Origin: Rhodospirillales bacterium CG15_BIG_FIL_POST_REV_8_21_14_020_66_15
GTDB taxonomy: Bacteria; Pseudomonadota; Alphaproteobacteria; Rhodospirillales; Casp-alpha2
Direction: 5' to 3'
DNA: 64,000 bases
Assembly (NCBI GenBank): GCA_002781745.1
Contig: PFFW01000102.1
Span: 1-64,000, forward strand
Part shown: piece after piece, positions 52,183 to 63,322 of the stretch
How the letters are laid out: each line of letters begins with the position of its first letter
How positions within the stretch are numbered: position 1 is the first letter of the stretch
Program-made: the position numbers and the translations under genes
The notes under the pieces: generated by a model
What the model was told of the DNA's origin: nothing
Database searches by the model: none
The model's input: the letters and a program-made list of their open reading frames with translations, nothing else

Positions 52183-52288
52183 GGCCCGAGATTAGCCTCC
52201 ATGCCTATCCCTGCCAATCCCGCTTCAAGGCAAGGCGCGGAGCGGATAAGCTGGCGTCAAATGCCAACCACCGAACGGGAGCCCATCC

Positions 52289-52597
52289 ATGATCACCGTC
52301 GTCGTCAACTTCGACCTGCCGCCCGGCACGACGCTCGCCGACGCCACCGCGCGCTATCTCGACAGTTCGAAAAAGTACCTGGGCGCTCCGGGCCTGGTGC
52401 GCAAGCACTACCTCTACAACGCGGAACAGATGAAGGGCGGTGGCGCCTACGTGTTCGAAACGCGGGAACAGGCAAAGGCCCTGTTCAACGCCGACTGGAT
52501 TGCCTCGATCACGGAGCGCTACGGCGCTGCGCCGATCCTGACCTATTTCGAGACGCCCGTCGTCGTCGACAACGTGACCGGGGAGATCGTTTCCTAG
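52289..52597 (+). CDS. YdhR family monooxygenase-like protein
   Basis: A 102-residue ferredoxin-like-fold protein. 'YLDSSKKYLGAPGLVRKHYL' and 'GGAYVFETREQAKALFNADW' match the YdhR family of small putative monooxygenases. The activity is unproven. It converges on the MscS gene with a four-base stop overlap. Confidence 0.82.
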   Translation: MITVVVNFDLPPGTTLADATARYLDSSKKYLGAPGLVRKHYLYNAEQMKGGGAYVFETREQAKALFNADWIASITERYGAAPILTYFETPVVVDNVTGEIVS

Positions 52598-53937
52598 TCC
52601 TTGCCCCCACCCTTGCCGGGCGGCTCCACGACCTCGACCTTCAGCGGCACCGACGAGCGCAGGTGCAGGTCGCGCTGCGGGAACGGGAACACGACGCCGT
52701 GCTCGTGATACAGGTCCCAGATGCGCAGCTGTACGGCGCTGCGCACGTTGGCCACGCCGTTCTGCGGGTCGTTGATCCAGAATCGCAGTTCCAGGTTTAC
52801 CGAATTGTCGCCGAATGCCATCAGGTGGCAGACGGGCACGGGCTCCTTGAGCACGCGGTCGACTCCCTCCGCGGCCTTGAGCGCCAGTTCGCGGGCCAGA
52901 TGCACGTCGGCGCCGTAGTCGATGCCGATGGGCACCTTCTGGCGCACCAGCTGGTTGGAGAACGACCAGTTCTCGACCCGCTGGGAGATCAGTTCCTCGT
53001 TGGGAATGAGGTGCTCGGTCCCGTCCCTGGTGATGACCGAGACATAGCGCGCGCCCAGCGTGTTGATCCAGCCGAAGGTATCGCCGATGGCGATGACGTC
53101 GCCGGGCTTGACGGAGCGGTCCATCAGCAGGATCACGCCGCTCATCAGGTTGGACACGACCTTCTGCAGGCCGAAACCGATACCAAGGCCCACGGCGCCG
53201 CCGAACACGGCGAAGGCCGTCAGGTCGATGCCGACGCTTTCCAGCGCCAGCACGATGGCTAGGGCGAACAGCGAGACCCGCGCGAACTTGCCGAACAGGA
53301 CTCGCATGGAGGGCGTCAGGTTGGCCGACGCGTTGATCCGCGCTTCCGCCAGACGCGACGCCACCGAGGCGAGATAGAGGAACAGCGCCGACACCAGCGC
53401 CGCCTTGACCACGCCCAGGACGGAGATGCGGAAATCACCAAGATGCAGCGCCATGCGGTCCAGGGTGTCCGCGACGGGGACCAGCAGGCCCAGAAGGTTG
53501 AGCGCCGCGATGGACCACGCCGTGACGGCAACGGCGCGCGCCCAGAAGGGATTGCGGATGAAGCTGGAGGCCAAGCGGATCACCGCCCAGGCGGTCAGCA
53601 GGGAAACCGCCCCCTCCATGACCTGATGGGGCCACCCCGCCCCCTTGGCGGCGAACACGGCGAACCACAGGGCCGCCAGCCACACGACGGGCCGGGCGAT
53701 GGGCTTCAAGGCGGCCGCCACGGGTACGCCGAAACGGGCGTACCAGCGCACGTCGGGCCGGAGATCGAGCACGGCCTCAAGCCTGGGCGAAAGGAGGCGT
53801 GCAGCGACGAAGGTCGCCAGGATCACGCCCAATTGCACAAGGTTGCCGACGGCCAAAAGGTTGGCGTCTATCCAGGCGAGCGCGGCCGCGAGCCACTGCC
53901 GCAGGTGTTCCGGATCGGTATAGGTGTTCAGGTCCAT
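52594..53937 (-). CDS. MscS-family mechanosensitive channel
   Basis: A 447-residue inner-membrane protein. Residues 20-220 hold about five hydrophobic helices. The pore helix region 'AVFGGAVGLGIGFGLQKVVS' near residue 240 is Ala/Gly-rich as in MscS TM3, and the beta domain begins 'NLMSGVILLMDRSVKPGDVI'. The C-terminal alpha/beta domain follows. It should release solutes on hypo-osmotic shock. Confidence 0.93.
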   Translation of the reverse strand: MDLNTYTDPEHLRQWLAAALAWIDANLLAVGNLVQLGVILATFVAARLLSPRLEAVLDLRPDVRWYARFGVPVAAALKPIARPVVWLAALWFAVFAAKGAGWPHQVMEGAVSLLTAWAVIRLASSFIRNPFWARAVAVTAWSIAALNLLGLLVPVADTLDRMALHLGDFRISVLGVVKAALVSALFLYLASVASRLAEARINASANLTPSMRVLFGKFARVSLFALAIVLALESVGIDLTAFAVFGGAVGLGIGFGLQKVVSNLMSGVILLMDRSVKPGDVIAIGDTFGWINTLGARYVSVITRDGTEHLIPNEELISQRVENWSFSNQLVRQKVPIGIDYGADVHLARELALKAAEGVDRVLKEPVPVCHLMAFGDNSVNLELRFWINDPQNGVANVRSAVQLRIWDLYHEHGVVFPFPQRDLHLRSSVPLKVEVVEPPGKGGGKD

Positions 53938-53997
53938 GTCGCCACCCCTGCCCGCCAGCTTATCCGACAGGACGGGTGTGGGCCAGCGGTCGGCGGA

Positions 53998-54315
53998 TCA
54001 GGCCTCGGGCTCACTTTTGGAGGCCGGCGCCAGCGCCGGCCCCGACACGGGCACGAGCCGGATGGTCGCCTCGTCGACGGACATGGAGAGCAGGATCAGG
54101 CCGAACAGCAGGATCACCGTGCCGGCGACGGTCAGGGCGAACATGCCGATCATCTGGTGAAACACGAACAGCATGGCAACGGCGATCAGGAGCGGCTTCC
54201 ACCGCCCGGCGCGCTTGCTGGCCGTGCCGCAATCGGCGCAGACGACGGGCCGGCCGACGGCCAGCGGCCAGCTGGACAGGCGTTTGAAGCGGGTGCCGCA
54301 GGCAGGACAACGCAT
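53998..54315 (-). CDS. Small zinc-ribbon membrane protein
   Basis: A 105-residue protein. The N-terminus has two CxxC pairs ('MRCPACGTRF', 'VVCADCGTASK') forming a zinc ribbon, and two membrane helices follow ('LLIAVAMLFVFHQMIGMF', 'VAGTVILLFGLILLSM'). Function unknown. The start at 54315 is seven bases after the MoxR stop, so it is the last gene of an alaS-moxR-ribbon unit. Confidence 0.78.
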   Translation of the reverse strand: MRCPACGTRFKRLSSWPLAVGRPVVCADCGTASKRAGRWKPLLIAVAMLFVFHQMIGMFALTVAGTVILLFGLILLSMSVDEATIRLVPVSGPALAPASKSEPEA

Positions 54316-54322
54316 GGCCGCC

Positions 54323-55198
<876 letters not shown>

Positions 55199-55206
55199 GG
55201 GCGCGC

Positions 55207-57873
<2,667 letters not shown>

Positions 57874-58009
57874 AGTCGATATTTAAGCCCGAGGTTCAGG
57901 GGTTTAAATGGATGTTATCAGGCGGCCACCGCCGGAAGCGACGGTTTTACCGGCAAGCCGGGAACCTGTCCAGCATTCGCCGGAACGGGCCGGTACGGAC
58001 GATTTTATT

Positions 58010-58110
58010 TAAAATTGAACATAAATTAGAAATTAATTGATTCATTATTATATATAATAAATATTTTTGATCTACTTACTTACTATATTTAATATAGGTC
58101 AAAATTCGGA
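58010..58110. other. AT-rich leader ahead of the TadG-like operon
   Basis: About 100 bases consist almost entirely of A and T (runs such as TTATTATATATAATAAATAT), in sharp contrast with the surrounding GC-rich genes. It separates alaS from the TadG-like gene and probably holds the promoter, although several TATAAT-like matches overlap and none can be chosen. Confidence 0.55.
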
Positions 58111-58117
58111 CCTGATC

Positions 58118-59488
58118 ATGATAAAGAAACGCAACCTGCCATTCGAATTGACCAAGGCCGACGAACGGGGCGGTGTCGCCGTCTATACCGCGGTCGCCAT
58201 CATGATCACCCTGGGGGCGGGCGCCCTGTCCCTGGATTACGGCCGCATGACCCTTGTTCACACCCAGATGCAGAACCGCGCCGACGCGGCGGCCCTTGCC
58301 GGCGCGGTCGAACTGGACGGCCGTCCCGGCGCGCAGGCCCGGGCGGAGGACGTGGCCCGCAACGCCACCCGCCAGGCGACCGGGGTGCGGACCGACGGTT
58401 CGGTCCTGGACATCCAGACCGTGCGGTTCTACGAGCAGGTCAGCCCTGCCAAGGTGCTCGCGACCGGCGACGAGGACAGCCGCTTCATCGAGATCGTCAT
58501 GGCGCCGCGCCAGATCGACCTGATGCTGCGCACCGTGCTGAACCGGGACGCCGTCTCGAAGGGCCGGGTCAGCGCCCGCGCCACGGCGGGCATCACGCCG
58601 TTCATCTGCAACGCGCCGCCCCTGATGGTCTGCGATCCGGGGGAGTCCGACCCGACGGAAGCCATCGACGACGTCGCCAACATCGGCCGGCAGATCGTGC
58701 TCAAGCCGCCGCCCCAGTCGGGGTTCTGGGGCCCCGGCAACTATGGGCTCCTCGCCCTGCCCGACGGGTCCAACGGCGCCGACGCCATCTCGACCGCGCT
58801 GGCCGCCGTGGAGCCGCAGCAATGCTACACCCTGGACGTGGAAACCGCGCCCGGCGTGAAGACCAACAAGATTCGCGACGGCATCAACGCACGCTTCGAC
58901 CATCCGGGCGGCCTGCCGTATCCCGCGCCGAACGTGATCCATTTCCCCAAGGACGACGACATCGCCGACGGTACCGTCCCGGGCACCCTGGGGTCCGGCG
59001 CCTGGGGCATCGACGCCTATTGGACCACGAAGCATGGCGGCCCGCTGCCGGGCGACCTGGCCGGCGCGACCCGCTATCAGACATACCTTTACGAACTGGG
59101 CGAGACCTTTGCCCGCAACGGCAAGGAAACCGTGTTTCCCGTTCCGTCCGACGGAGCGCCGGGCGGCTTCGTCACCGTCACGCCGCCGGGCGTGAACATC
59201 CCGGAAGACCCGTCCGACCCCGACAACCCCGCCGTGGACGGCATGCCCGACGAAACGGTGGCGTCGAACGGCCCGGCCCGGCGCCTCGCCCGCGTCGCGA
59301 TCCTCAACTGTGCCGCCGAAAGCGTCCAGGGCAATCACGCCTATCCCACGGACGGCCGCTACGTGGAAATGTTCATCACCGAGTCCGTTCCGGACTCGCC
59401 CGCCGGCGCCATCTACGGCGAGATCGTGCGCACGATCACCACGACCAACGACCCGGATTACCACGCCAATGCCGCGCTTGTTGAATGA
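58118..59488 (+). CDS. TadG-like pilus assembly/surface protein
   Basis: A 456-residue protein. The TadG N-terminal signature is clear: 'ERGGVAVYTAVAIMITLGAG' membrane segment near residue 20, followed by 'MQNRADAAALAGAVELDG'. The remaining 350 residues are an acidic extracytoplasmic region ('DPSDPDNPAVDGMPDE') without an evident VWA site. TadG-type proteins are minor components or anchors of Flp/Tad pili. The ATG at 58118 is preferred over an upstream start in the AT-rich leader. First of three Tad-like genes. Confidence 0.85.
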   Translation: MIKKRNLPFELTKADERGGVAVYTAVAIMITLGAGALSLDYGRMTLVHTQMQNRADAAALAGAVELDGRPGAQARAEDVARNATRQATGVRTDGSVLDIQTVRFYEQVSPAKVLATGDEDSRFIEIVMAPRQIDLMLRTVLNRDAVSKGRVSARATAGITPFICNAPPLMVCDPGESDPTEAIDDVANIGRQIVLKPPPQSGFWGPGNYGLLALPDGSNGADAISTALAAVEPQQCYTLDVETAPGVKTNKIRDGINARFDHPGGLPYPAPNVIHFPKDDDIADGTVPGTLGSGAWGIDAYWTTKHGGPLPGDLAGATRYQTYLYELGETFARNGKETVFPVPSDGAPGGFVTVTPPGVNIPEDPSDPDNPAVDGMPDETVASNGPARRLARVAILNCAAESVQGNHAYPTDGRYVEMFITESVPDSPAGAIYGEIVRTITTTNDPDYHANAALVE

Positions 59489-59918
59489 CCGCCGGGGCAA
59501 CGCCCTGATCGAATTCGCCCTGCTGCTGCCGGTGATGCTCGCCGTTTTCGGAGGGCTGACGGAATTCGGCCGCGCCTTCTTCCAAAGCCACGCCGTGTCA
59601 AAGAGCCTGCGGGCCGCCGCCCTGATGGCCGCGACGAGCGGCCTGCCGCTCGGCGCCGACGCCATTGCCGCGGCCACCAACCTGGCGAAGACCGGCACCC
59701 TCGACGGCTCGGGCGACCCGATCGTCCCCGGATGGACGAAACCGTCGGCTGACCTGAAGTTCACGCCGCTGATCTACAAGGTCGGCGGCCGGGATGTCCC
59801 CGTCATCCGCCTGACGGCTGCGGTGCCCTACGTGCCGATCTTCCCCGTCGTGACCAAGTACCTGGGATTCGAGGCGTACACGATCCGCCTGCAACAGGAA
59901 CAGGCCCATGTGGAGTAG
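59469..59918 (+). CDS. TadE-like pseudopilin
   Basis: A 149-residue protein starting 'RRGNALIEFALLLPVMLAVF', the TadE signature: a charged segment, a conserved glutamate and one membrane helix. The exported C-terminal part is 100 residues. It overlaps the TadG-like gene by 20 bases if the ATG at 59469 is used; TTG codons three and four codons later are alternatives. It overlaps the next gene by 11 bases. Confidence 0.85.
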   Translation: MPRLLNDRRGNALIEFALLLPVMLAVFGGLTEFGRAFFQSHAVSKSLRAAALMAATSGLPLGADAIAAATNLAKTGTLDGSGDPIVPGWTKPSADLKFTPLIYKVGGRDVPVIRLTAAVPYVPIFPVVTKYLGFEAYTIRLQQEQAHVE

Positions 59919-60450
59919 GCGGGCCCCCTCGGCGCGGGACGAGCACGGCGGCGCGGCCATCGGCTTCGGCCTGGTCCTGCCCATGCTGCTGGCGCTGACC
60001 GTGGGCGTGCTCGAACTCGCCCTGGTCATCACCGATTATCACCGCGCGGGCACGGCAGCCAGCCGGGTCGCCCGCCTTGCCGCCATCGCCGATGCGGTCA
60101 CGGACGTCCGCGGCCTTGCCGACGGCGCCACGGTCAGTTGCGTCTTTTCCGCGGGCGCGACGAGTTGCACCTCGGGGACCGCGGACTCTTCCGCCTTCGC
60201 GGCCCTTCTGGCCGAGGCCCGGACGGTGATGCCGGACCTTGCGGCGGGCAACCTGCGCGTCGACTACACGAACATCGGCCTCGGCGACCCGGCGACGCCG
60301 GGCGGCATCAAGCCCCTGGTCACCGCCCGTCTCGTCAATCTGCGCCACGATTTCCGCTTTCTCAGGGTCATCAAGCCCCTGACGGACGGCATCGACTACC
60401 CCGACTTCGCCTCGCGCCAGGTCGCCAAGGGCCAGGGCGCGGCCCCGTAA
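59908..60450 (+). CDS. TadE/TadF-like pseudopilin
   Basis: A 180-residue protein with the same plan: 'DEHGGAAIGFGLVLPMLLAL' then a single helix and 'TDYHRAGTAASRVARLAAIA'. The usual glutamate after the glycines is replaced by Gly-Phe, so it fits TadF better than TadE. Two cysteines ('VSCVFSAGATSCTSG') could form a disulfide outside the cell. Last gene of the trio. Confidence 0.8.
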   Translation: MWSRRAPSARDEHGGAAIGFGLVLPMLLALTVGVLELALVITDYHRAGTAASRVARLAAIADAVTDVRGLADGATVSCVFSAGATSCTSGTADSSAFAALLAEARTVMPDLAAGNLRVDYTNIGLGDPATPGGIKPLVTARLVNLRHDFRFLRVIKPLTDGIDYPDFASRQVAKGQGAAP

Positions 60451-60488
60451 ACCGCGCGCCCGGCCGTCGACCGGCACCGCAAAAGAAA

Positions 60489-60516
60489 CGCAGCCGGCGC
60501 GGGGGCGCCGGCTGCG
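60489..60516 (-). terminator. Rho-independent terminator of recA
   Basis: A perfect 12-base-pair stem CGCAGCCGGCGC/GCGCCGGCTGCG with a GGGG loop is followed on the minus strand by TTTCTTTTG. It lies about 145 bases past the recA stop, between the convergent tad and recA units. A smaller GGTGCC/GGCACC hairpin (60526-60544) precedes it. Confidence 0.75.
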
Positions 60517-60658
60517 GTTGGGGGCGGTGCCGGGGGGAGGCACCACCGTTTGGCGCCGGAGGCACCTGGGGTCCGGCCCGCGGGGGACGGGCCGGGGATC
60601 GGCCCGGAGGGTGACGGGCCTGGGAATGCGGAAGCGCGGGAGCGGTCGGAACGGCGGT

Positions 60659-61765
60659 TTAAAACTCGTCCGCCGCCGTGTCGGGCGCGTCGTCGGCATC
60701 GCCGCCGCCGTCCATGTCCCCGGATCCGACCATCATTTCATCGGAGATCAGGCCCGCGTTGTGGCGGATCTGGTCCTCGATGGCCTTGGCCGTTTCCGGG
60801 TTGGCGCGCAGGAACTGCTTGGCGTTCTCGCGGCCCTGGCCGATGCGCTCGGAATTGAAGGAGAACCAGGAGCCCGATTTCTCGACGATGCCCGCCTTGA
60901 CGCCCAGGTCGAGAATCTCGCCCATCTTGGAGATGCCCTCGCCGTACATGATGTCGAATTCGATCATCTTGAAGGGCGGCGCCATCTTGTTTTTCACGAC
61001 CTTGACGCGGGTCTGGTTGCCGACCACCTCGTCGCGGTCCTTGATGGCGCCGATGCGGCGGATTTCCATGCGCACCGAGGAATAGAACTTGAGCGCGTTG
61101 CCGCCGGTCGTCGTCTCCGGATTGCCGAACATGACGCCGATCTTCATGCGGATCTGGTTGATGAAGATGACCATGGTGTTGGACTTGGACACCGATGCCG
61201 TCAGCTTCCTGAGCGCCTGGCTCATGAGCCGGGCCTGCAGGCCGACGTGGGTGTCGCCCATCTCGCCCTCAAGCTCGGCCCGCGGCACCAGGGCCGCCAC
61301 CGAGTCGACCACCAGCACGTCGATGGCGCCCGAGCGCACCAGGGTGTCGGAGATTTCCAGCGCCTGTTCGCCGGCGTCGGGCTGCGAGATCAGCAGTTCC
61401 TCGACGTCGACGCCGAGCTTCTTGGCATAGGCCGGGTCGAGGGCGTGTTCGGCGTCGACGAAGGCGCAGGTGCCGCCGGCCTTCTGCGCCTCGGCGATCA
61501 CGTGCAGGGCCAGGGTCGTCTTGCCGGAGCTTTCGGGCCCGTAGATTTCCACGATGCGGCCGCGCGGCAGGCCGCCGATGCCGAGGCCGATGTCGAGGCC
61601 GATGGAGCCCGTGGAGATGGTCGGCGTATCGACCACTTCGCGCTGGCCGAGGCGCATGATCGAGCCCTTGCCGAAGGCGCGTTCGATCTGCCCCAATGCC
61701 GCGTCGAGGGCCTTGTTCTTGTCCACGTCCTGCTTCTCCACCAAACGCAATGCCGTATCGGCCAT
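60659..61765 (-). CDS. recA: Recombinase RecA
   Basis: A 368-residue RecA. Walker A is '[19 protein letters not shown]' near residue 75; '[20 protein letters not shown]', '[19 protein letters not shown]' (Walker B), '[20 protein letters not shown]' (loop L2) and a typical Asp/Glu-rich C-terminus follow. It forms DNA filaments for recombination and LexA cleavage. An AGGGAGAGG ribosome site precedes the ATG, and LexA-type sites lie upstream. Confidence 0.98.
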   Translation of the reverse strand: MADTALRLVEKQDVDKNKALDAALGQIERAFGKGSIMRLGQREVVDTPTISTGSIGLDIGLGIGGLPRGRIVEIYGPESSGKTTLALHVIAEAQKAGGTCAFVDAEHALDPAYAKKLGVDVEELLISQPDAGEQALEISDTLVRSGAIDVLVVDSVAALVPRAELEGEMGDTHVGLQARLMSQALRKLTASVSKSNTMVIFINQIRMKIGVMFGNPETTTGGNALKFYSSVRMEIRRIGAIKDRDEVVGNQTRVKVVKNKMAPPFKMIEFDIMYGEGISKMGEILDLGVKAGIVEKSGSWFSFNSERIGQGRENAKQFLRANPETAKAIEDQIRHNAGLISDEMMVGSGDMDGGGDADDAPDTAADEF

Positions 61766-61814
61766 CTTGCCTCTCCCTTATTCCATAGGCCCGCGAGCCG
61801 TTGCAATCGGGATC

Positions 61815-61842
61815 AATGTACGTGTTTTGTTCTCATTGACAA
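61815..61842 (-). promoter_or_regulatory. recA promoter with an overlapping degenerate LexA site
   Basis: On the minus strand TTGTCA and TACATT lie 16 bases apart. GAAC-N7-GTAC (61818-61832), one base from the alphaproteobacterial LexA consensus GAAC-N7-GAAC, overlaps the -10 element. Confidence 0.55.
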
Positions 61843-61886
61843 GCGTAATTTGTACTACGTTGATATGATTATATTTTATTATGTTT

Positions 61887-61901
61887 GTTCACAGAGTGTT
61901 C
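61887..61901. promoter_or_regulatory. LexA (SOS) box upstream of recA
   Basis: GTTC-ACAGAGT-GTTC is an exact match to the alphaproteobacterial direct-repeat LexA consensus GTTC-N7-GTTC. It lies 122 bases before the recA start. Confidence 0.75.
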
Positions 61902-61924
61902 CGGCCGGAATCGGACTCCGGACG

Positions 61925-61967
61925 GCATGCTTAACGGATATGGTTAACGGCCCGGACGGGGACTCGG
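61925..61967 (+). repeat. Bipartite direct repeat, copy 1
   Basis: 24 bases starting GCATGCTTAACGG and ending TGGTTAAC, then ten variable bases, then GGGACTCGG. An identical 24-base block with the same ten-base gap and the same nine-base block occurs at 63209. Confidence 0.8.
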
Positions 61968-62038
61968 GTCGGTCGTACCGGCGGTCCGGGCCAAGGGGGA
62001 CAAAAGATGAACCTGTCTCTTTCTTGCGCCTTTTTCGC

Positions 62039-62380
62039 TCACCCGGTCAGCGTCGCCAGGCGGGCGAGGATATCCGCCATCAGGTCGTTGCCCAGGGCCT
62101 CGCCGGCGGGCGCCACATGGCGGGCCGCCGCGTCGATCGACTTGATCTGATCGACCAGGACCGCCCCCGTCACGGTCCCGCCTTCCGGAATCGGAACCTT
62201 CCATGGCCAGGGATCGAGGTTGGAGGTGATGGGGCAGACCAGGACGCAATTGGAAATGCCGTTGTAGGCGGCCGGCGAGATCACCAACGCGGGGCGCCTG
62301 CCGGCCTGTTCATGGCCCTTTTGCGGATTGAAATCGACCCAGACCAGGTCGCCGCGATCCGGTGGCTCGGGCGCCGCCAT
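62039..62380 (-). CDS. mazF: MazF/PemK family mRNA interferase toxin
   Basis: A 113-residue toxin of the MazF/PemK fold. 'RGDLVWVDFNPQKGHEQAGR' followed by 'RPALVISPAAYN' is the family signature, with the catalytic arginine/threonine region, and 'VLVDQIKSIDAAARHV' is the conserved C-terminal core. It should cleave mRNA sequence-specifically. Its start shares a base with the mazE stop, so translation is coupled. Confidence 0.92.
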   Translation of the reverse strand: MAAPEPPDRGDLVWVDFNPQKGHEQAGRRPALVISPAAYNGISNCVLVCPITSNLDPWPWKVPIPEGGTVTGAVLVDQIKSIDAAARHVAPAGEALGNDLMADILARLATLTG

Positions 62381-62616
62381 TACAAGGTCTCGCGGCCGAT
62401 GGCCCCGTCATCAAGCGATTCCGGGGGCTTGAGGCCCGCAGCCTGATCAATCAAGTCCTTGAGGGCGTAGCGCGGCGCGCCCCGGCGGACGACCAGGGCC
62501 CCGTTCTCGATCCGCAGATCGACGGCTTCACCTTCGTGCAGACCCAAGGATTCCACCGCCATCTTGGGAAGCCTGATGGCACAGGAACCGCCCCACATTC
62601 CAACGCGTGACCGCAT
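62380..62616 (-). CDS. mazE: MazE-like AbrB-type antitoxin
   Basis: A 78-residue antitoxin with a swapped-hairpin DNA-binding N-terminus ('WGGSCAIRLPKMAVESLGLH') and a disordered acidic tail ('LKPPESLDDGAIGRE') that would bind MazF. It is the first gene of the pair, behind a strong palindromic operator-like site. Confidence 0.92.
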   Translation of the reverse strand: MRSRVGMWGGSCAIRLPKMAVESLGLHEGEAVDLRIENGALVVRRGAPRYALKDLIDQAAGLKPPESLDDGAIGRETL

Positions 62617-62644
62617 GCGCGCCTCCCGGAAACATTTCGGACAA

Positions 62645-62677
62645 AATCTATTTTATATATCATATTTAAAATAGATT
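62645..62677. promoter_or_regulatory. Perfect 11-bp inverted repeat upstream of mazE
   Basis: AATCTATTTTA and TAAAATAGATT are exact reverse complements with an 11-base AT-only-plus-one spacer, giving arm centres 22 bases (two helical turns) apart. It lies 29 bases upstream of mazE and 91 bases upstream of the divergent small antitoxin gene. A likely MazE/MazEF operator. Confidence 0.65.
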
Positions 62678-62767
62678 ATCCAAGCGGTCGTCGGTGAATC
62701 CGCGCGGCGCGGAATTCGGGTTGACGGCGGAATTGCCGGACCAATCGTTCTTCGCTAGATTCACGCG

Positions 62768-62986
62768 ATGACACGGCTTCTCGACAAGGCCATCGAACAG
62801 GCCCGCCGCCTGTCGGATGCGCGTCAGGACGAAGCGGCGGAGATCCTGTTGTCTCTCGCGGCTCAAGAAGCCGAAGATGCGCTTCGCCTGAGCACGGGGC
62901 AGATCGAGGAAGTGAAACGCCGCCAAGCGGCACCGGCCTATGCCACGGACGCGGAAATGAGCGCCTTCTTCACCCGGTTCGCATAG
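62768..62986 (+). CDS. Small antitoxin-like protein without a toxin partner
   Basis: A 72-residue helical acidic protein. 'TRLLDKAIEQARRLSDARQD' followed by 'EAAEILLSLAAQEAEDA' has the look of antitoxins that pair with RelE/ParE toxins (family 'MTxLLxKAIxxxxxLPxxxQ'). No toxin gene follows; the next 336 bases are non-coding repeats. It is divergent from mazE. Confidence 0.65.
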   Translation: MTRLLDKAIEQARRLSDARQDEAAEILLSLAAQEAEDALRLSTGQIEEVKRRQAAPAYATDAEMSAFFTRFA

Positions 62987-63322
62987 GGAATCAAACTCCG
63001 ATTCCGGCGGACGGGGGAATGGTCCATCCCAAAATCCCCGTGCACGCGGGAATCCATCCTTTCTCCGTATGCTCTGTGGATTCTCCGTGTCCTCTGTGTC
63101 CCATTACCCAGGCAATCCAGGCACGAGCCTTTCCGGGAACGACTGACTTATTCGCCACAAAGAGCACAGAGGAAAGAGGACCGGAGATAGGTAACTGTCC
63201 CCGAATTTGCATGCTTAACGGATATGGTTAACAGACAACATAGGGACTCGGAGGTCTATTAGGACAGGCAAAAAGCATGATAACTTCCTGCGCAAATTGC
63301 ACCCCAAAGGAAGGCCACCTGA
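62987..63322. other. 336-base non-coding region with dispersed repeats
   Basis: No gene. It contains a piece related to the common 'CGTGCACGCGGGAATCC' bacterial intergenic repeat (63040-63058), a segment with CTCTGTG/CACAGAG complementary runs (about 63070-63175), a 'GGTAACTGTCCCCGAATTT' sequence (63191-63209) also typical of dispersed repeats, and copy 2 of the 24-base direct repeat. Confidence 0.5.
63209..63251 (+). repeat. Bipartite direct repeat, copy 2
   Basis: Identical over 24 bases to 61925-61948, with the same ten-base gap and GGGACTCGG. Together the two copies bracket mazF, mazE and the small antitoxin gene. Confidence 0.8.

Noticed and set aside
61931-61948. TTAA...TTAAC in the 24-base repeat as a CtrA site
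   Set aside because: The spacer is nine bases; the CtrA consensus needs seven.
62991-63212. ORF with 'WIPACTGILG'
   Set aside because: This is the familiar false translation of dispersed bacterial intergenic repeats.
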